Part shown: piece after piece, positions 24,811 through 33,150 of the stretch | How positions within the stretch are numbered: position 1 is the first letter of the stretch | Layout: each line of letters starts with the position of its first letter | Position numbers and translations under genes: made by a program | The notes under the pieces: model-generated | Seen by the model: only the letters and a program-made list of their open reading frames with translations | Told to the model about the DNA's origin: nothing | Databases searched by the model: none | DNA from: TMP-86 sp964247385 | GTDB taxonomy: Bacteria; Pseudomonadota; Gammaproteobacteria; Steroidobacterales; Steroidobacteraceae | Length of the DNA stretch: 64,000 nt | Assembly (NCBI GenBank): GCA_964247385.1 | Contig: CAXTUB010000013.1 | Span: forward strand, 18,689 to 82,688 | Direction of reading: 5' to 3'

Positions 24811-25386
24811 ATGAAACGGAGCGCATTATCCACGCATTCGAATGGGCATGGCATCAACCGCCGGCAATGTCTGCGGTCAGTTTTGGCGCTGGGCGCAGTC
24901 GCGATGGCGGGATCACGCGGCGCCAGTGCGGAGAATGCGCAGGTGCGCATCGAGAATTTCAGCGCAGATGGCGTGAGCCTGGGCGAGCACATGGTGCCCA
25001 AGGTGTCGAAATCGTTGCAAGAATGGCGCACACAATTACCGGCCGGCGCCTTCGCGGTGACTCGCCAGGCCGGTACCGAATCCCCGTTCACCGGAGCACT
25101 TCTCAACAATCATGCCAAGGGTCTGTATCGGTGCGTGTGTTGCGACACCGCGCTATTCACTTCGCGCACCAAATTTGAGAGCGGCACGGGCTGGCCGAGT
25201 TTCTGGCAATCGATCTCGCGGCTCAACGTGGCGCAGAAGGAAGACCGAACTTTGTTCATCCCCCGCACCGAAGTCTTGTGTGCGCGTTGCGATGCACACT
25301 TGGGCCACGTGTTCGAGGATGGCCCTGCGCCTACCGGGCTGCGCTACTGCATGAATTCCGTGGCACTCACATTCTTGTCCGCTTGA
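24811..25386 (+). CDS. msrB: Exported peptide-methionine (R)-S-oxide reductase
   Basis: 191 residues from ATG 24811, which has GAGGTGA just upstream. A twin-arginine-like signal (INRRQCLRSVLALGAVAMAG, about 16-35) directs it to the periplasm. The SelR domain shows two zinc-binding CxxC pairs (CVCC and CARC), GTGWPSFW, HLGHVFEDGP and the catalytic Cys180 in RYCMNS. It repairs methionine-R-sulfoxide in exported proteins. A 9-bp gap leads to msrA, so both stereoisomers are covered by one transcript. Confidence 0.92.
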   Translation: MKRSALSTHSNGHGINRRQCLRSVLALGAVAMAGSRGASAENAQVRIENFSADGVSLGEHMVPKVSKSLQEWRTQLPAGAFAVTRQAGTESPFTGALLNNHAKGLYRCVCCDTALFTSRTKFESGTGWPSFWQSISRLNVAQKEDRTLFIPRTEVLCARCDAHLGHVFEDGPAPTGLRYCMNSVALTFLSA

Positions 25387-25395
25387 GGAGAGACG

Positions 25396-26109
25396 ATGAA
25401 TAAGGTTTCGAAACGATCAATGCGCCTGGCGCGGCCGGTGGCGGCGGCAATGGCCGTCTCATGTCTCGCCATTGCGGCGGCGAAACTCTCGGCCGAGCCC
25501 GTAGTGGACATTCCGCAGCCCGTGATCGATGCGGAAAAATCCCGCGGAGCGGAGCAAGTCGCAGTGCTCTCGGGAGGCTGCTTTTGGGGAGTGCAAGGCG
25601 TATTCTCCCACGTCAAAGGGGTGCGCGAAGTCATTTCTGGCTACGCCGGCGGTGCGCGCTCCACCGCGCAATATGAGGAAGTTGCAACCGGCGCCACCGG
25701 ACACGCCGAGTCCGTGCAAATTCGATTCGACCCGGCGCTCATCTCATACGGCGAGATTCTGCAGGTCTTCTTCTCGGTCGCGCACGACCCGACGCAACTC
25801 AACCGGCAAGGTCCCGATGTGGGTACGCAATACCGCTCGGAAATCTTCACGGTCAATGAGGAGCAGCAAAACATCGCGCGGCGTTATGTGGCGCAATTGG
25901 ACGCGGCGCATGTCTACTCGAAGCGCATCGTGACGCAGGTCGAACCGCTGCGCGCCTTCTACCCGGCCGAAGACTACCATCAGGACTTCCTGCTGTTACA
26001 TCCGCAGCACCCCTACATCGTGTTTAACGATTTGCCGAAAGTCGAGCACTTGAAGGCCACCTTTCCGTCGCTGTACCGGGACACCCCCGTGCGGCTCGCA
26101 GCGAGGTGA
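25396..26109 (+). CDS. msrA: Exported peptide-methionine (S)-S-oxide reductase
   Basis: 237 residues. The N-terminal signal (about 10-33) indicates export. The catalytic motif GGCFWG has Cys62, followed by VFSHVKGVREVISGYAGG. The EVATGATGHAESVQIRFDP segment and the C-terminal PAEDYHQDF are typical of MsrA. It reduces methionine-S-sulfoxide; with the preceding msrB it forms a periplasmic repair pair. It converges with the PuuB-like gene across about 28 bp, in which I see no clear terminator. Confidence 0.93.
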   Translation: MNKVSKRSMRLARPVAAAMAVSCLAIAAAKLSAEPVVDIPQPVIDAEKSRGAEQVAVLSGGCFWGVQGVFSHVKGVREVISGYAGGARSTAQYEEVATGATGHAESVQIRFDPALISYGEILQVFFSVAHDPTQLNRQGPDVGTQYRSEIFTVNEEQQNIARRYVAQLDAAHVYSKRIVTQVEPLRAFYPAEDYHQDFLLLHPQHPYIVFNDLPKVEHLKATFPSLYRDTPVRLAAR

Positions 26110-26137
26110 GGAATCTTTAACGGCGAGGTGAAGGTTT

Positions 26138-27454
26138 TTAGAGGCGGTCCCGCAATGCATACCACAGCATGGCTGCGATGAGCGTGGGCCGCCGCAATGC
26201 ACGTCCACCCGGAAAACGCGGCACCGGCACACGCGCGAGCAGATCGAATTCGGCGCGCTCACCGGTCATGGCGTCGGCAAGAATTTTGCCGACATAGGGC
26301 GCGAGCACGACGCCGAGGCCGGAAAAGCCGCTCGCGTTATAAAAGCCCGCCTCGAGCTCGCATACATAGGGCATGCGCGTCGGCGTGATGGCAAGCGTTC
26401 CTCCCCAGGCGAATTCGAGCGGCTCGCGCGCGAGCTGCGGGAATACTTTGAGGAGATGGGGACGCACGAAGCCCTGAATATCCCGCGGAAAACGATAGCC
26501 GTAGCTTTCCCCGCCGCCGAACAGCAAGCGGTGATCGGCGGTGATGCGAAAGTAGTTGACGACGAAGCGAGAATCGGAGACGGCGATGCCATCGCGAATC
26601 AGCGCGCGCGCGCCGTCTGCGCCGAGCACGCGCGTCGTTGCGATGAAGTTATTGATCGGCAGGACGCGGCTCGCAACCTTCGGCGCCAGACCCCGAAGAT
26701 ATCCATTGCAAGCGAGCACCACGTATCGAGCGAGCACGGCGGCCGTGCGAGTCTGCACCCTCCAGCGGCTCGCGTCTCTTCGCACCGAAATGACTTCACT
26801 GTTTTCGTACAGCTGTGCGCCGCTCGATTGCGCCGCCCGCGCAAGACCGCGCGCATACTTGAGCGGGTGCAGATGGCCGCCGCGTGAGTCGAGCGCGCCG
26901 CTGCAATAGGCGTCGCCCGCCAGCATTTCGCGTAGCTCCGTTCGATCGACGAAACGCAGCGCCGAGTAGGCGTAGCGCGTTCGCATAAAGTCCACGTGCC
27001 GGCGGGTAGCCGCCGTATATCTCGGCTTGTGATCCGCATACAGGAGGCCCAGCCGCAACTCGCATTCGATTTCGTGAGTCGCCAGCAGCTCATCGAGATA
27101 GTCGCGTGCATCCAGCGCCAGCCGCCACAAAGCTCGTGCATCCTCTTTTCCCATCTGCGCTTCGAGCCATGGCTGCTCACGCCGCATTCCCACGTGAACT
27201 TGGCCGCCGTTGCGGCCGCTGGCGCCCCATCCAATCTGGGATTGCTCGAGCAACCTCACGTCCAGGCCGCGGCGCGCCAAATGCAGCGCCGTGCTGAGAC
27301 CGGTGTAACCGCCGCCGACGACACACACATCCGCGACGCAATCGTCTTCGAGCGCGCGGCCGTGCAATTCCGGCGCGCTCAACGCATAGTACGAAGGCGC
27401 CTGCTGCAGGGACGGCTGCAGAGCGCCGCCTGAACAACTTTCACGGATGACCAC
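26138..27454 (-). CDS. puuB: FAD-dependent gamma-glutamylputrescine oxidase-like protein
   Basis: 438 residues of the DAO/PuuB family. The dinucleotide-binding motif VCVVGGGYTGLSTALHLARRG (about 43-63), the WGASGRNGGQ segment (76-85) and the C-terminal FSGLGVVLAPYVGKILAD are typical. It would oxidise gamma-glutamylputrescine to the aldehyde with release of ammonia and H2O2. Assignment to PuuB rather than another amine oxidase rests on family resemblance plus puuA, puuD and a PuuR-like gene within 10 kb. The first ATG gives a 40-residue N-terminal lead that includes SYYALSA, as in PuuB proteins. Confidence 0.8.
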   Translation of the reverse strand: MVIRESCSGGALQPSLQQAPSYYALSAPELHGRALEDDCVADVCVVGGGYTGLSTALHLARRGLDVRLLEQSQIGWGASGRNGGQVHVGMRREQPWLEAQMGKEDARALWRLALDARDYLDELLATHEIECELRLGLLYADHKPRYTAATRRHVDFMRTRYAYSALRFVDRTELREMLAGDAYCSGALDSRGGHLHPLKYARGLARAAQSSGAQLYENSEVISVRRDASRWRVQTRTAAVLARYVVLACNGYLRGLAPKVASRVLPINNFIATTRVLGADGARALIRDGIAVSDSRFVVNYFRITADHRLLFGGGESYGYRFPRDIQGFVRPHLLKVFPQLAREPLEFAWGGTLAITPTRMPYVCELEAGFYNASGFSGLGVVLAPYVGKILADAMTGERAEFDLLARVPVPRFPGGRALRRPTLIAAMLWYALRDRL

Positions 27455-27566
27455 GAGTCGTGTGATCTTAGCGCGAACCCTTCAGCCGACGCCGCCTCCA
27501 CCCCCACCGCCGTGGCAGTGACAGCGGTGCCGGGTCGGCTCCGTGCACGCAAGGAAACCAGCTTTT

Positions 27567-28829
27567 CTAGGCTGGTACGGGCGTGGTTTTGGGCGATGAG
27601 GCCTGCGCGGCGAGGCGCTCGATGGCGACTGGAGGAGAGAACGCGTTCGACTGCACGAAGTCGACGCCGAGGGCGGTCAGCCATTCCTGTTCTGCGGGGG
27701 ATTCGGTGCGCTTCGCAACGGTGTGGATGCCAAGCACTCGCGCCATTTGCGCCACGGCCGTAATGGAGGCTTGTGAAATCTTATCGGTGCGTAGCTTGGC
27801 GGTCACGGAAGGCGCGAGCTTCAGCAACGAAACTCCGGGCACGCGGAGCAGCTCGAAACACTCGGCGCGCAAATCGAAGTCGTCCAATACCAATGGGCAG
27901 CCTACTTTTTGCAGCGCCGCTGCAATGGCCGGCATCATTTTTTTCATCTTATGCGCGGTCGGGGCGTCCACTTCGAAACTGACGAGACCTTGAGGCAAGC
28001 TTGCCTTGGTCATGCACAGCTCCACGAATTTCACGAAGTGCTCATCGTGCAAGGCCGTCGTGGTCAAATTGACCGAGAAACTTGCGCGTTGATCCGTCCA
28101 GACGTCTCGATTGCGAATCAGCCAGCCGATGAGTTCCGTGAGCACGCGCCGGTCAATCATCGAGCCCAGACCGTGTTGCACCGCGGTTTTCAACATGTCT
28201 TGTGGAGCGGCTTGTCCTGGGGCATCGACTTTCGAGCGCAACAAGACTTCATAGCGTCGCAGCTTGCTGCCCTTGGCCAGCGGCACGAGCCGCTGCACGT
28301 GCAAGGCGATGGGGCTGCGGCGAAGCGCCGCATTGAGCCGGTCGAGCTCGGCGTTGACGGGCGGCTCGATCCGCTTGGGCAACGCGGGCGCCGCGGGCAG
28401 AGTGCTCGCCGCGATTTGCAGCTTCGTGAATTCAGCCACCGCGCGCTGCATACCGGGAGTAATGATCTTCGACAAAGCCGCCGGATTTTTTTGGAAGCCG
28501 CGCGAATCGATTACCAGCATCACCATGCCGAGCGTCGCGCGTTGCGCGCCGACGCAGCGAATGATGACCGCGGTGCGTGCATCGCCCAAGTCATACGCCC
28601 GAATCGGCGGAGATTGGGCGGAGCGGAACGCGGCGGCGGCCTCATGCACGGCGCTATGCTCATCGGGCCCCATCGAACCCTCACTCATCCACAACACGTC
28701 GCCGCCGGCATCGTGCAGCGAAACGCAATGAGTGCGCGTGGGCTCGAGTGCACTGCGCACTTGCTGGCAAACGGCGGCGAATCCTACGGCACGAGGGTTT
28801 TCGGCAGCGGATTTCTTGCTTTGCTCCAT
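27567..28829 (-). CDS. EAL-family protein with altered catalytic residues
   Basis: 420 residues. N-terminal region (about 20-140) of unknown, possibly sensory, type; C-terminal EAL-like domain (about 165-410). The EAL motif is EVL (RRYEVLLRS). N (FSVNLT), the LE pair (FEVDA) and DD (LVLDDF) are kept. The loop after DDF reads DLRAEC instead of GTGYSS, KID is KLA, and the AEGVE motif is AKRTE, losing the general-base glutamate. Hydrolysis of c-di-GMP is therefore unlikely; binding or a regulatory role is possible. It is divergent from the queuosine-precursor transporter gene. Confidence 0.75.
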   Translation of the reverse strand: MEQSKKSAAENPRAVGFAAVCQQVRSALEPTRTHCVSLHDAGGDVLWMSEGSMGPDEHSAVHEAAAAFRSAQSPPIRAYDLGDARTAVIIRCVGAQRATLGMVMLVIDSRGFQKNPAALSKIITPGMQRAVAEFTKLQIAASTLPAAPALPKRIEPPVNAELDRLNAALRRSPIALHVQRLVPLAKGSKLRRYEVLLRSKVDAPGQAAPQDMLKTAVQHGLGSMIDRRVLTELIGWLIRNRDVWTDQRASFSVNLTTTALHDEHFVKFVELCMTKASLPQGLVSFEVDAPTAHKMKKMMPAIAAALQKVGCPLVLDDFDLRAECFELLRVPGVSLLKLAPSVTAKLRTDKISQASITAVAQMARVLGIHTVAKRTESPAEQEWLTALGVDFVQSNAFSPPVAIERLAAQASSPKTTPVPA

Positions 28830-28839
28830 GGTTCTAGGG

Positions 28840-28850
28840 CGGTAATACCG
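28840..28850. promoter_or_regulatory. Palindrome upstream of the EAL-like gene
   Basis: CGGTA-A-TACCG is a perfect 11-bp palindrome starting 11 bp upstream of the EAL-like start codon in the short divergent gap. It is a candidate operator by position only. Confidence 0.25.
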
Positions 28851-28892
28851 TTGGGCGGATGGCGATGACTTAACTTTTTACCGTAACCACCC

Positions 28893-29732
28893 ATGACCCG
28901 ATGTGATGGTTGTCGCCAATTGAGGGCACCGCGAACCGCACTCTCGGCGCGGCCAGCAGCGCGTGCCCGCGGCAATGACATATGTCGGCTATCATGCGGA
29001 CCGGCTTCACATTCTCTTGCGCGCATCACGGCCATTTCGAACCGCCAATACCGCTACTACGATCTGATCATGGCCGCATATGTCTGCGTGCTGCTGTGCT
29101 CCAATCTCATCGGGCCGGCAAAAGTTGCGGCGGTCCATCTGCCCTATGTCGGCACGGTCACGTTCCTGGCCGGTGTGTTGTTCTTTCCGGTTTCGTATGT
29201 GTTCGGGGATGTGTTGACGGAAGTGTATGGGTACGCGCGCGACCGGCGCGTGGTGTGGGCGGGTTTCGGCGCTTTAGTGTTCGCCTCGTTCATGGCTGCG
29301 GTGGTCGTGCACTTACCGGTCGCCGAATTCTGGCGCGACCGGCAGCCTGCGGTCGAGGCGATCTTCGGCAATACGCCGCGTATCGTCGCCGCTTCCATCG
29401 TCGCCTTTTGGTGCGGAACGTTCATCAACAGTTTCGTGCTGGCGAAGATGAAAGTGTGGACCGGCGGCCGTTGGCTGTGGACTCGCATCGTCGGCTCCAC
29501 GCTGTGCGGCGAGCTGATCGATTCGGTCTTGTTCTATAGCATCGCTTTCTATGGATCGTGGCCGCACGCGCAGCTCGTGCAAGTGACCCTCACGCAATAT
29601 CTGTTGAAGAGCGGATGGGAGATTCTCGCAACGCCGCTCACGTACCGCGTCATTGCGTTCTTAAAGCGTGCCGAGAACGAAGACTATTTCGATCGTCACA
29701 CCGACTTCACGCCGTTCTCTTTGAAAACATGA
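28893..29732 (+). CDS. yhhQ: Queuosine precursor transporter (YhhQ/VUT family)
   Basis: Up to 279 residues; the first 50 (from ATG 28893) look non-homologous, and ATG 29070 lies inside the first membrane helix, so the true start is uncertain and may be a rare codon near 29031. From RQYRYYDLIMAAYVCVLLCSNLIGP onward it is a typical YhhQ protein: six hydrophobic segments, FPVSYVFGDVLTEVYGY, FINSFVLAKMK and STLCGELIDSVLF. It imports a 7-deazaguanine queuosine precursor across the inner membrane. No preQ1 riboswitch-like structure is evident upstream. Confidence 0.85.
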   Translation: MTRCDGCRQLRAPRTALSARPAARARGNDICRLSCGPASHSLARITAISNRQYRYYDLIMAAYVCVLLCSNLIGPAKVAAVHLPYVGTVTFLAGVLFFPVSYVFGDVLTEVYGYARDRRVVWAGFGALVFASFMAAVVVHLPVAEFWRDRQPAVEAIFGNTPRIVAASIVAFWCGTFINSFVLAKMKVWTGGRWLWTRIVGSTLCGELIDSVLFYSIAFYGSWPHAQLVQVTLTQYLLKSGWEILATPLTYRVIAFLKRAENEDYFDRHTDFTPFSLKT

Positions 29733-29809
29733 TCTGGTTGCGGCACCGCGTGCTGCGGTAAGCTCGCGGTCCGCGAACAAATCGAAGTCTACGAACCAAG
29801 GGAGTTCTT

Positions 29810-30154
29810 ATGCAGCACCTGCGTGCGAAAGGGGCCCTGCTCGCAGTGAGCATGGTCGTGTGGTATTCAGGCTGCGTGGTCGAGCCTGCGCGGCGAGCAC
29901 CCGTGGCCGTCGAGGTCGTCACGTCGCGTCCGCCGCCTGCGATCCGCGAGGAATACATTCCTCCGCCCCCGCGCGGCCGTGCGGAAGTTTACGCCTGGAA
30001 GCACGGGTATTGGCGCTGGAACGGCCGCGATTACGTGTGGGTCAAGGGTCACTACGAGAAACGTCCGGCCACTTCGGCCGTTTGGATCTCCGATGCCTGG
30101 GTCGCGCGCGGCAACCAGTGGGTGCTGGTGCCGGGCCATTGGGAGTACAAGTAA
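29810..30154 (+). CDS. YXWGXW/WXXGXW-repeat lipoprotein
   Basis: 114 residues. An N-terminal signal ends in a lipobox-like SGC (about residues 20-22). The rest carries Trp/Gly/His-rich repeats of the WXXGXW type: WKHGYWRWNGRDYVWVKGHYE, then WVLVPGHWEYK at the end. These small envelope proteins are common in Proteobacteria and have no known function. A consensus-like AAGGGAG lies upstream of the start. It is followed by a hairpin shared with the convergent transaminase gene. Confidence 0.8.
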   Translation: MQHLRAKGALLAVSMVVWYSGCVVEPARRAPVAVEVVTSRPPPAIREEYIPPPPRGRAEVYAWKHGYWRWNGRDYVWVKGHYEKRPATSAVWISDAWVARGNQWVLVPGHWEYK

Positions 30155-30194
30155 GCACGTGGGAACGCGAGCGTGCACTTGGGTTGTCGGCAGG

Positions 30195-30221
30195 CAGCGC
30201 TGGGTGTTCGAGCCAGCGCTG
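30195..30221. terminator. Bidirectional hairpin between convergent genes
   Basis: CAGCGCTGG and CCAGCGCTG (30195-30203 and 30213-30221) form a perfect 9-bp stem with a 9-nt loop. It lies between the lipoprotein gene and the convergent transaminase gene. There is no T-run on either side, so it may be a weak terminator or an mRNA 3'-end stabiliser. Confidence 0.45.
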
Positions 30222-30242
30222 AAACGCGCAGCGCAATGGCCG

Positions 30243-31589
30243 CTATGCGATCTCCGCCATGACCTCGCGCAAGGTCGTGGCGATGCGGTCGAAGTGGCGC
30301 TCTTCCACGATGAGCGGCGGTGACATGGCAATGATGTCGCCGCCGCTTTGGCGCACGAGCACGCCGCGCTCGAAACATCGGGTGAAAACTTCATAAGCGC
30401 GTGCGCCGGGCTTGCCGGCCCGCGGCGCAAACTCGATCGCGCCGATCAGCCCGTAGTTGCGGATGTCGATGACGTGCGGGCTGGACTTGAGAGAATGCAG
30501 CATGCGCTCCCATTGCGGAGCCAGGCTCGCTGCGCGATCGAACAAACCTTCGCGCTCGTAGAGCTCGAGGCTGGCGAGCGCCGCCGCGCATGCGAGCGGA
30601 TGCGCGGAATAGGTATAGCCGTGAAACAGCTCGATGGCGTTATCCGCGCCTTGCATGAAAGCATCGTACACAGAACGCTGCGCAAACACGGCGCCCATGG
30701 GAACCGCGCCATTCGTCAAACCCTTGGCCGTCGTCATGAGATCGGGCAGCACGTCCAGCGATTGCGCTGCGAAAGCTTTTCCCGTGCGGCCAAACCCAGT
30801 GATGACCTCATCGAGAATGAGCAGGATGCCGTGCTTCGAGCAAATCTCACGCAGGCGCTGTAAATACCCTTTGGGAGGCAGCAGCACGCCGGTGGAGCCT
30901 GCAATGGGCTCGACGATGACGGCGGCAATCGTGGAGGCATCATGCAGCGCGACGATGCGCTCCAGCTCATCGGCAAGATGCGCGCCCCACGCCGGAAGCC
31001 CGCGCGAGAATGCGTTGTGCTCGAGATCGTGAGTGTGCGGCAGATGATCCACACCCGGCAGCATCGAGCCGAAATGTTTCCGGTTGTTCACCATGCCGCC
31101 GACGGAAATGCCGCCGAATCCGACGCCATGGTAGCCGCGCTCGCGGCCGATCAAGCGCGTGCGCGCGCCTTCGCCGCGCGCGCGATGGTAGGCGATGGCG
31201 ATTTTTAACGCCGTATCCACGGCTTCCGAGCCGGAATTGGTAAAGAAAATTCGATCCATGCCGGGCGGTGCGAGTGGCGCGAGACGATGCGCAAGCTCGA
31301 ATGCGCCGGGGTGCCCCATCTGAAAAACCGGTGCGAACTCCATGGTCTCCGCCTGCCGAGCAACGGCAGCGGAAATCTCTGCGCGGCCGTGGCCCGCATT
31401 CACACACCACAGGCCCGCCACGGCATCGAGAATCTCGCGGCCCTCCGGAGTCCAGTAGCTCATGCCCTTGGCTCGCGCAAGCAATCGCGGCGATGCCTTG
31501 AACTGGCGGTTGGCGGTGAACGGCATCCAAAACTCTTGCAGCGACTCGGCTTGGGTTTGCGGATGGAGAACGGCATTCATGTGGAGCAC
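30243..31589 (-). CDS. Omega-amino acid:pyruvate (beta-alanine-type) aminotransferase
   Basis: 448 residues of the class III PLP transaminases. The diagnostic WMPFTANRQFKA, GLWCVNAGHGR, FTNSGSEAVDTALK and GVGFGGISVGGMVNNRK match the omega-amino acid:pyruvate subgroup. LILDEVITGFGR (PLP-contact Asp) and TTAKGLTNGAVP (PLP lysine) are present. Likely substrates are beta-alanine, GABA or putrescine-derived amines with pyruvate as acceptor. It is divergent from the PuuR-like regulator with operator-like sequences between them, so it likely belongs to the polyamine regulon. Start could also be ATG 31580. Confidence 0.88.
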   Translation of the reverse strand: MLHMNAVLHPQTQAESLQEFWMPFTANRQFKASPRLLARAKGMSYWTPEGREILDAVAGLWCVNAGHGRAEISAAVARQAETMEFAPVFQMGHPGAFELAHRLAPLAPPGMDRIFFTNSGSEAVDTALKIAIAYHRARGEGARTRLIGRERGYHGVGFGGISVGGMVNNRKHFGSMLPGVDHLPHTHDLEHNAFSRGLPAWGAHLADELERIVALHDASTIAAVIVEPIAGSTGVLLPPKGYLQRLREICSKHGILLILDEVITGFGRTGKAFAAQSLDVLPDLMTTAKGLTNGAVPMGAVFAQRSVYDAFMQGADNAIELFHGYTYSAHPLACAAALASLELYEREGLFDRAASLAPQWERMLHSLKSSPHVIDIRNYGLIGAIEFAPRAGKPGARAYEVFTRCFERGVLVRQSGGDIIAMSPPLIVEERHFDRIATTLREVMAEIA

Positions 31590-31623
31590 CTTGGGCGAGA
31601 GATCAAAGGGAGCGCGGCGATGA

Positions 31624-31638
31624 TAAATAAAATCGACA
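31624..31638 (+). promoter_or_regulatory. Possible second PuuR-type operator
   Basis: TAAATAAAATCGACA matches 11 of 15 bases of the E. coli PuuR recognition sequence as I remember it (AAAATATAATGAACA). It lies 35 bp upstream of the transaminase start. The region is AT-rich, so chance matching is a concern. Confidence 0.3.
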
Positions 31639-31676
31639 GGGCCTACAAACTTAAGGTGAGTTCTACCGCCAAATGT

Positions 31677-31691
31677 TTAATATAGTGAACA
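31677..31691 (+). promoter_or_regulatory. PuuR-type operator at the regulator's own start
   Basis: TTAATATAGTGAACA matches 12 of 15 bases of the E. coli PuuR site (AAAATATAATGAACA, from memory), including an AATATA-GTGAACA core with one mismatch. It ends 1 bp before the ATG of the PuuR-like gene, as expected for autorepression. It also contains a -10-like TATAGT. Confidence 0.55.
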
Positions 31692-31692
31692 C

Positions 31693-32241
31693 ATGAAGAC
31701 GGATGTTGGCAGTCATCTACGGGCCGTGCGCCAACTTCACGCATTGTCGCAGCGCGAGCTTGCGAAGCGCGCGGGCGTGACCAACGGACTCATCTCCTTG
31801 ATCGAGCAGAATCGCGTGTCTCCCTCGGTAGGCTCGCTCAAGAAAGTGCTCGACGGCATTCCAATGACGTTGGCGGATTTTTTCACATTCGATCCGTCGG
31901 GCAAGCCGCAAGTTTTTTTCGGCAGCGCCGAGTTGACCGAGATCGGCATGGGCAATGTGCAGCTGAGGCTCGTCGGAAGCCGACTCACCCGCCGCAGCAT
32001 GTCGATCCTGCATGAACGCTATCCGGCCGGCGCCGACACCGGCGTTGAGATGCTGGCGCACGCTGGCGAGGAAGGCGGCGTGGTGGTCAGCGGACGAATC
32101 GAGCTCACCGTCGGGAGTGAAACCCGCTCTCTGAGCGCGGGGGATGCGTATTACTTCCGCAGCAACATGCCGCACCGGTTTCGCAACACCTCGCTCGAGT
32201 TCTGCGAAATCGTCAGCGCAAGCTCGCCGCCCACATTCTGA
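31693..32241 (+). CDS. puuR: PuuR-like XRE-cupin transcriptional repressor
   Basis: 182 residues. N-terminal XRE helix-turn-helix (HLRAVRQLHALSQRELAKRAGVTNGLISLIEQ, about 6-39) and C-terminal cupin domain (about 105-178, with GEEGGVVVSGRIEL and MPHRFRNT). E. coli PuuR has this architecture and represses putrescine utilisation, releasing DNA on binding putrescine. Here it is divergent from an omega-transaminase, followed by aguB, and bears a PuuR-type operator at its own start. Regulation of the surrounding polyamine genes is inferred. Confidence 0.85.
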   Translation: MKTDVGSHLRAVRQLHALSQRELAKRAGVTNGLISLIEQNRVSPSVGSLKKVLDGIPMTLADFFTFDPSGKPQVFFGSAELTEIGMGNVQLRLVGSRLTRRSMSILHERYPAGADTGVEMLAHAGEEGGVVVSGRIELTVGSETRSLSAGDAYYFRSNMPHRFRNTSLEFCEIVSASSPPTF

Positions 32242-32260
32242 CCGCGATGTTTGTCGTAGC

Positions 32261-33136
32261 ATGACGGATATGACTTGCGTGACGGTGGCTGCGACGCAAA
32301 TGGCGTGCGATTGGAATCGCGATGCGAACATCGCGCGCGCGGAGGCTTTGGTGCGCGAGGCCGCGGCGCGCGGCGCGCACATCGTTCTGCTGCAGGAGTT
32401 GTTCGAAACTCCCTACTTTTGCAAGGATCATGACGCCCGCCATTTTGATCTGGCGCACCCCTTGGAGGCGCATCCGGCGGTCGAGCACTTTCGCGGTGTT
32501 GCGCGCGAGCTGTCGCTGGTGTTGCCCATCAGCGTGTTCGAGCGCGCCAACAATGCGTACTACAACTCGCTGGTCATGATCGATGCGGGCCGCATCGCCG
32601 GTTTCTATCGAAAATCGCACATCCCGGAAGGCCCGGGCTATCACGAGAAATATTATTTCTCGCCGGGCGACACGGGTTTCAAGGTGTTCGACACGCAGTA
32701 CGCAAAGATCGGGGTCGCCGTGTGCTGGGATCAATGGTTCCCCGAAAGCGCGCGCGTCATGGCGCTCGAGGGGGCGGAGCTGCTCATGTATCCGACCGCA
32801 ATCGGTTCGGAGCCGCACGATTCGAGCATCGATTCGTCTGGGCACTGGCAGCGCACCATGCAGGGCCACGCAGCCGCCAACATCATGCCGCTCATCGCCT
32901 CGAACCGCATCGGTACGGAGCAAGGCGAGAAATACCCGCTGACTTTTTACGGCTCCTCGTTCATCGCCGATCACACGGGCGAGAAGGTGGTCGAGGCCGA
33001 CCGGCATACACAAAGCGTCATCTGCGCAAGCTTCGATCTCGACGCGGTGCGCCGCTACCGCCGCGCCTGGGGTGTGTTCAGGGATCGACGGCCCGATTTG
33101 TATGCGCCGCTCTTGTCGCTCGACGGCACGGCGTAG
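32261..33136 (+). CDS. aguB: N-carbamoylputrescine amidase
   Basis: 291 residues from ATG 32261, the only ATG that puts the nitrilase core at the N-terminus. The nitrilase triad is visible: Glu in LLQELFETPYF, Lys in YRKSHIPEG and Cys in VAVCWDQWFPE. The sequence CWDQWFPE and the SNRIGTE segment are typical of AguB. It hydrolyses N-carbamoylputrescine to putrescine, CO2 and ammonia. Its partner AguA is encoded 16 kb away at 48.7 kb. It is transcribed behind the PuuR-like gene and ends 14 bp before rlmKL. Confidence 0.92.
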   Translation: MTDMTCVTVAATQMACDWNRDANIARAEALVREAAARGAHIVLLQELFETPYFCKDHDARHFDLAHPLEAHPAVEHFRGVARELSLVLPISVFERANNAYYNSLVMIDAGRIAGFYRKSHIPEGPGYHEKYYFSPGDTGFKVFDTQYAKIGVAVCWDQWFPESARVMALEGAELLMYPTAIGSEPHDSSIDSSGHWQRTMQGHAAANIMPLIASNRIGTEQGEKYPLTFYGSSFIADHTGEKVVEADRHTQSVICASFDLDAVRRYRRAWGVFRDRRPDLYAPLLSLDGTA

Positions 33137-33150
33137 CAAGTCCACTCCAC

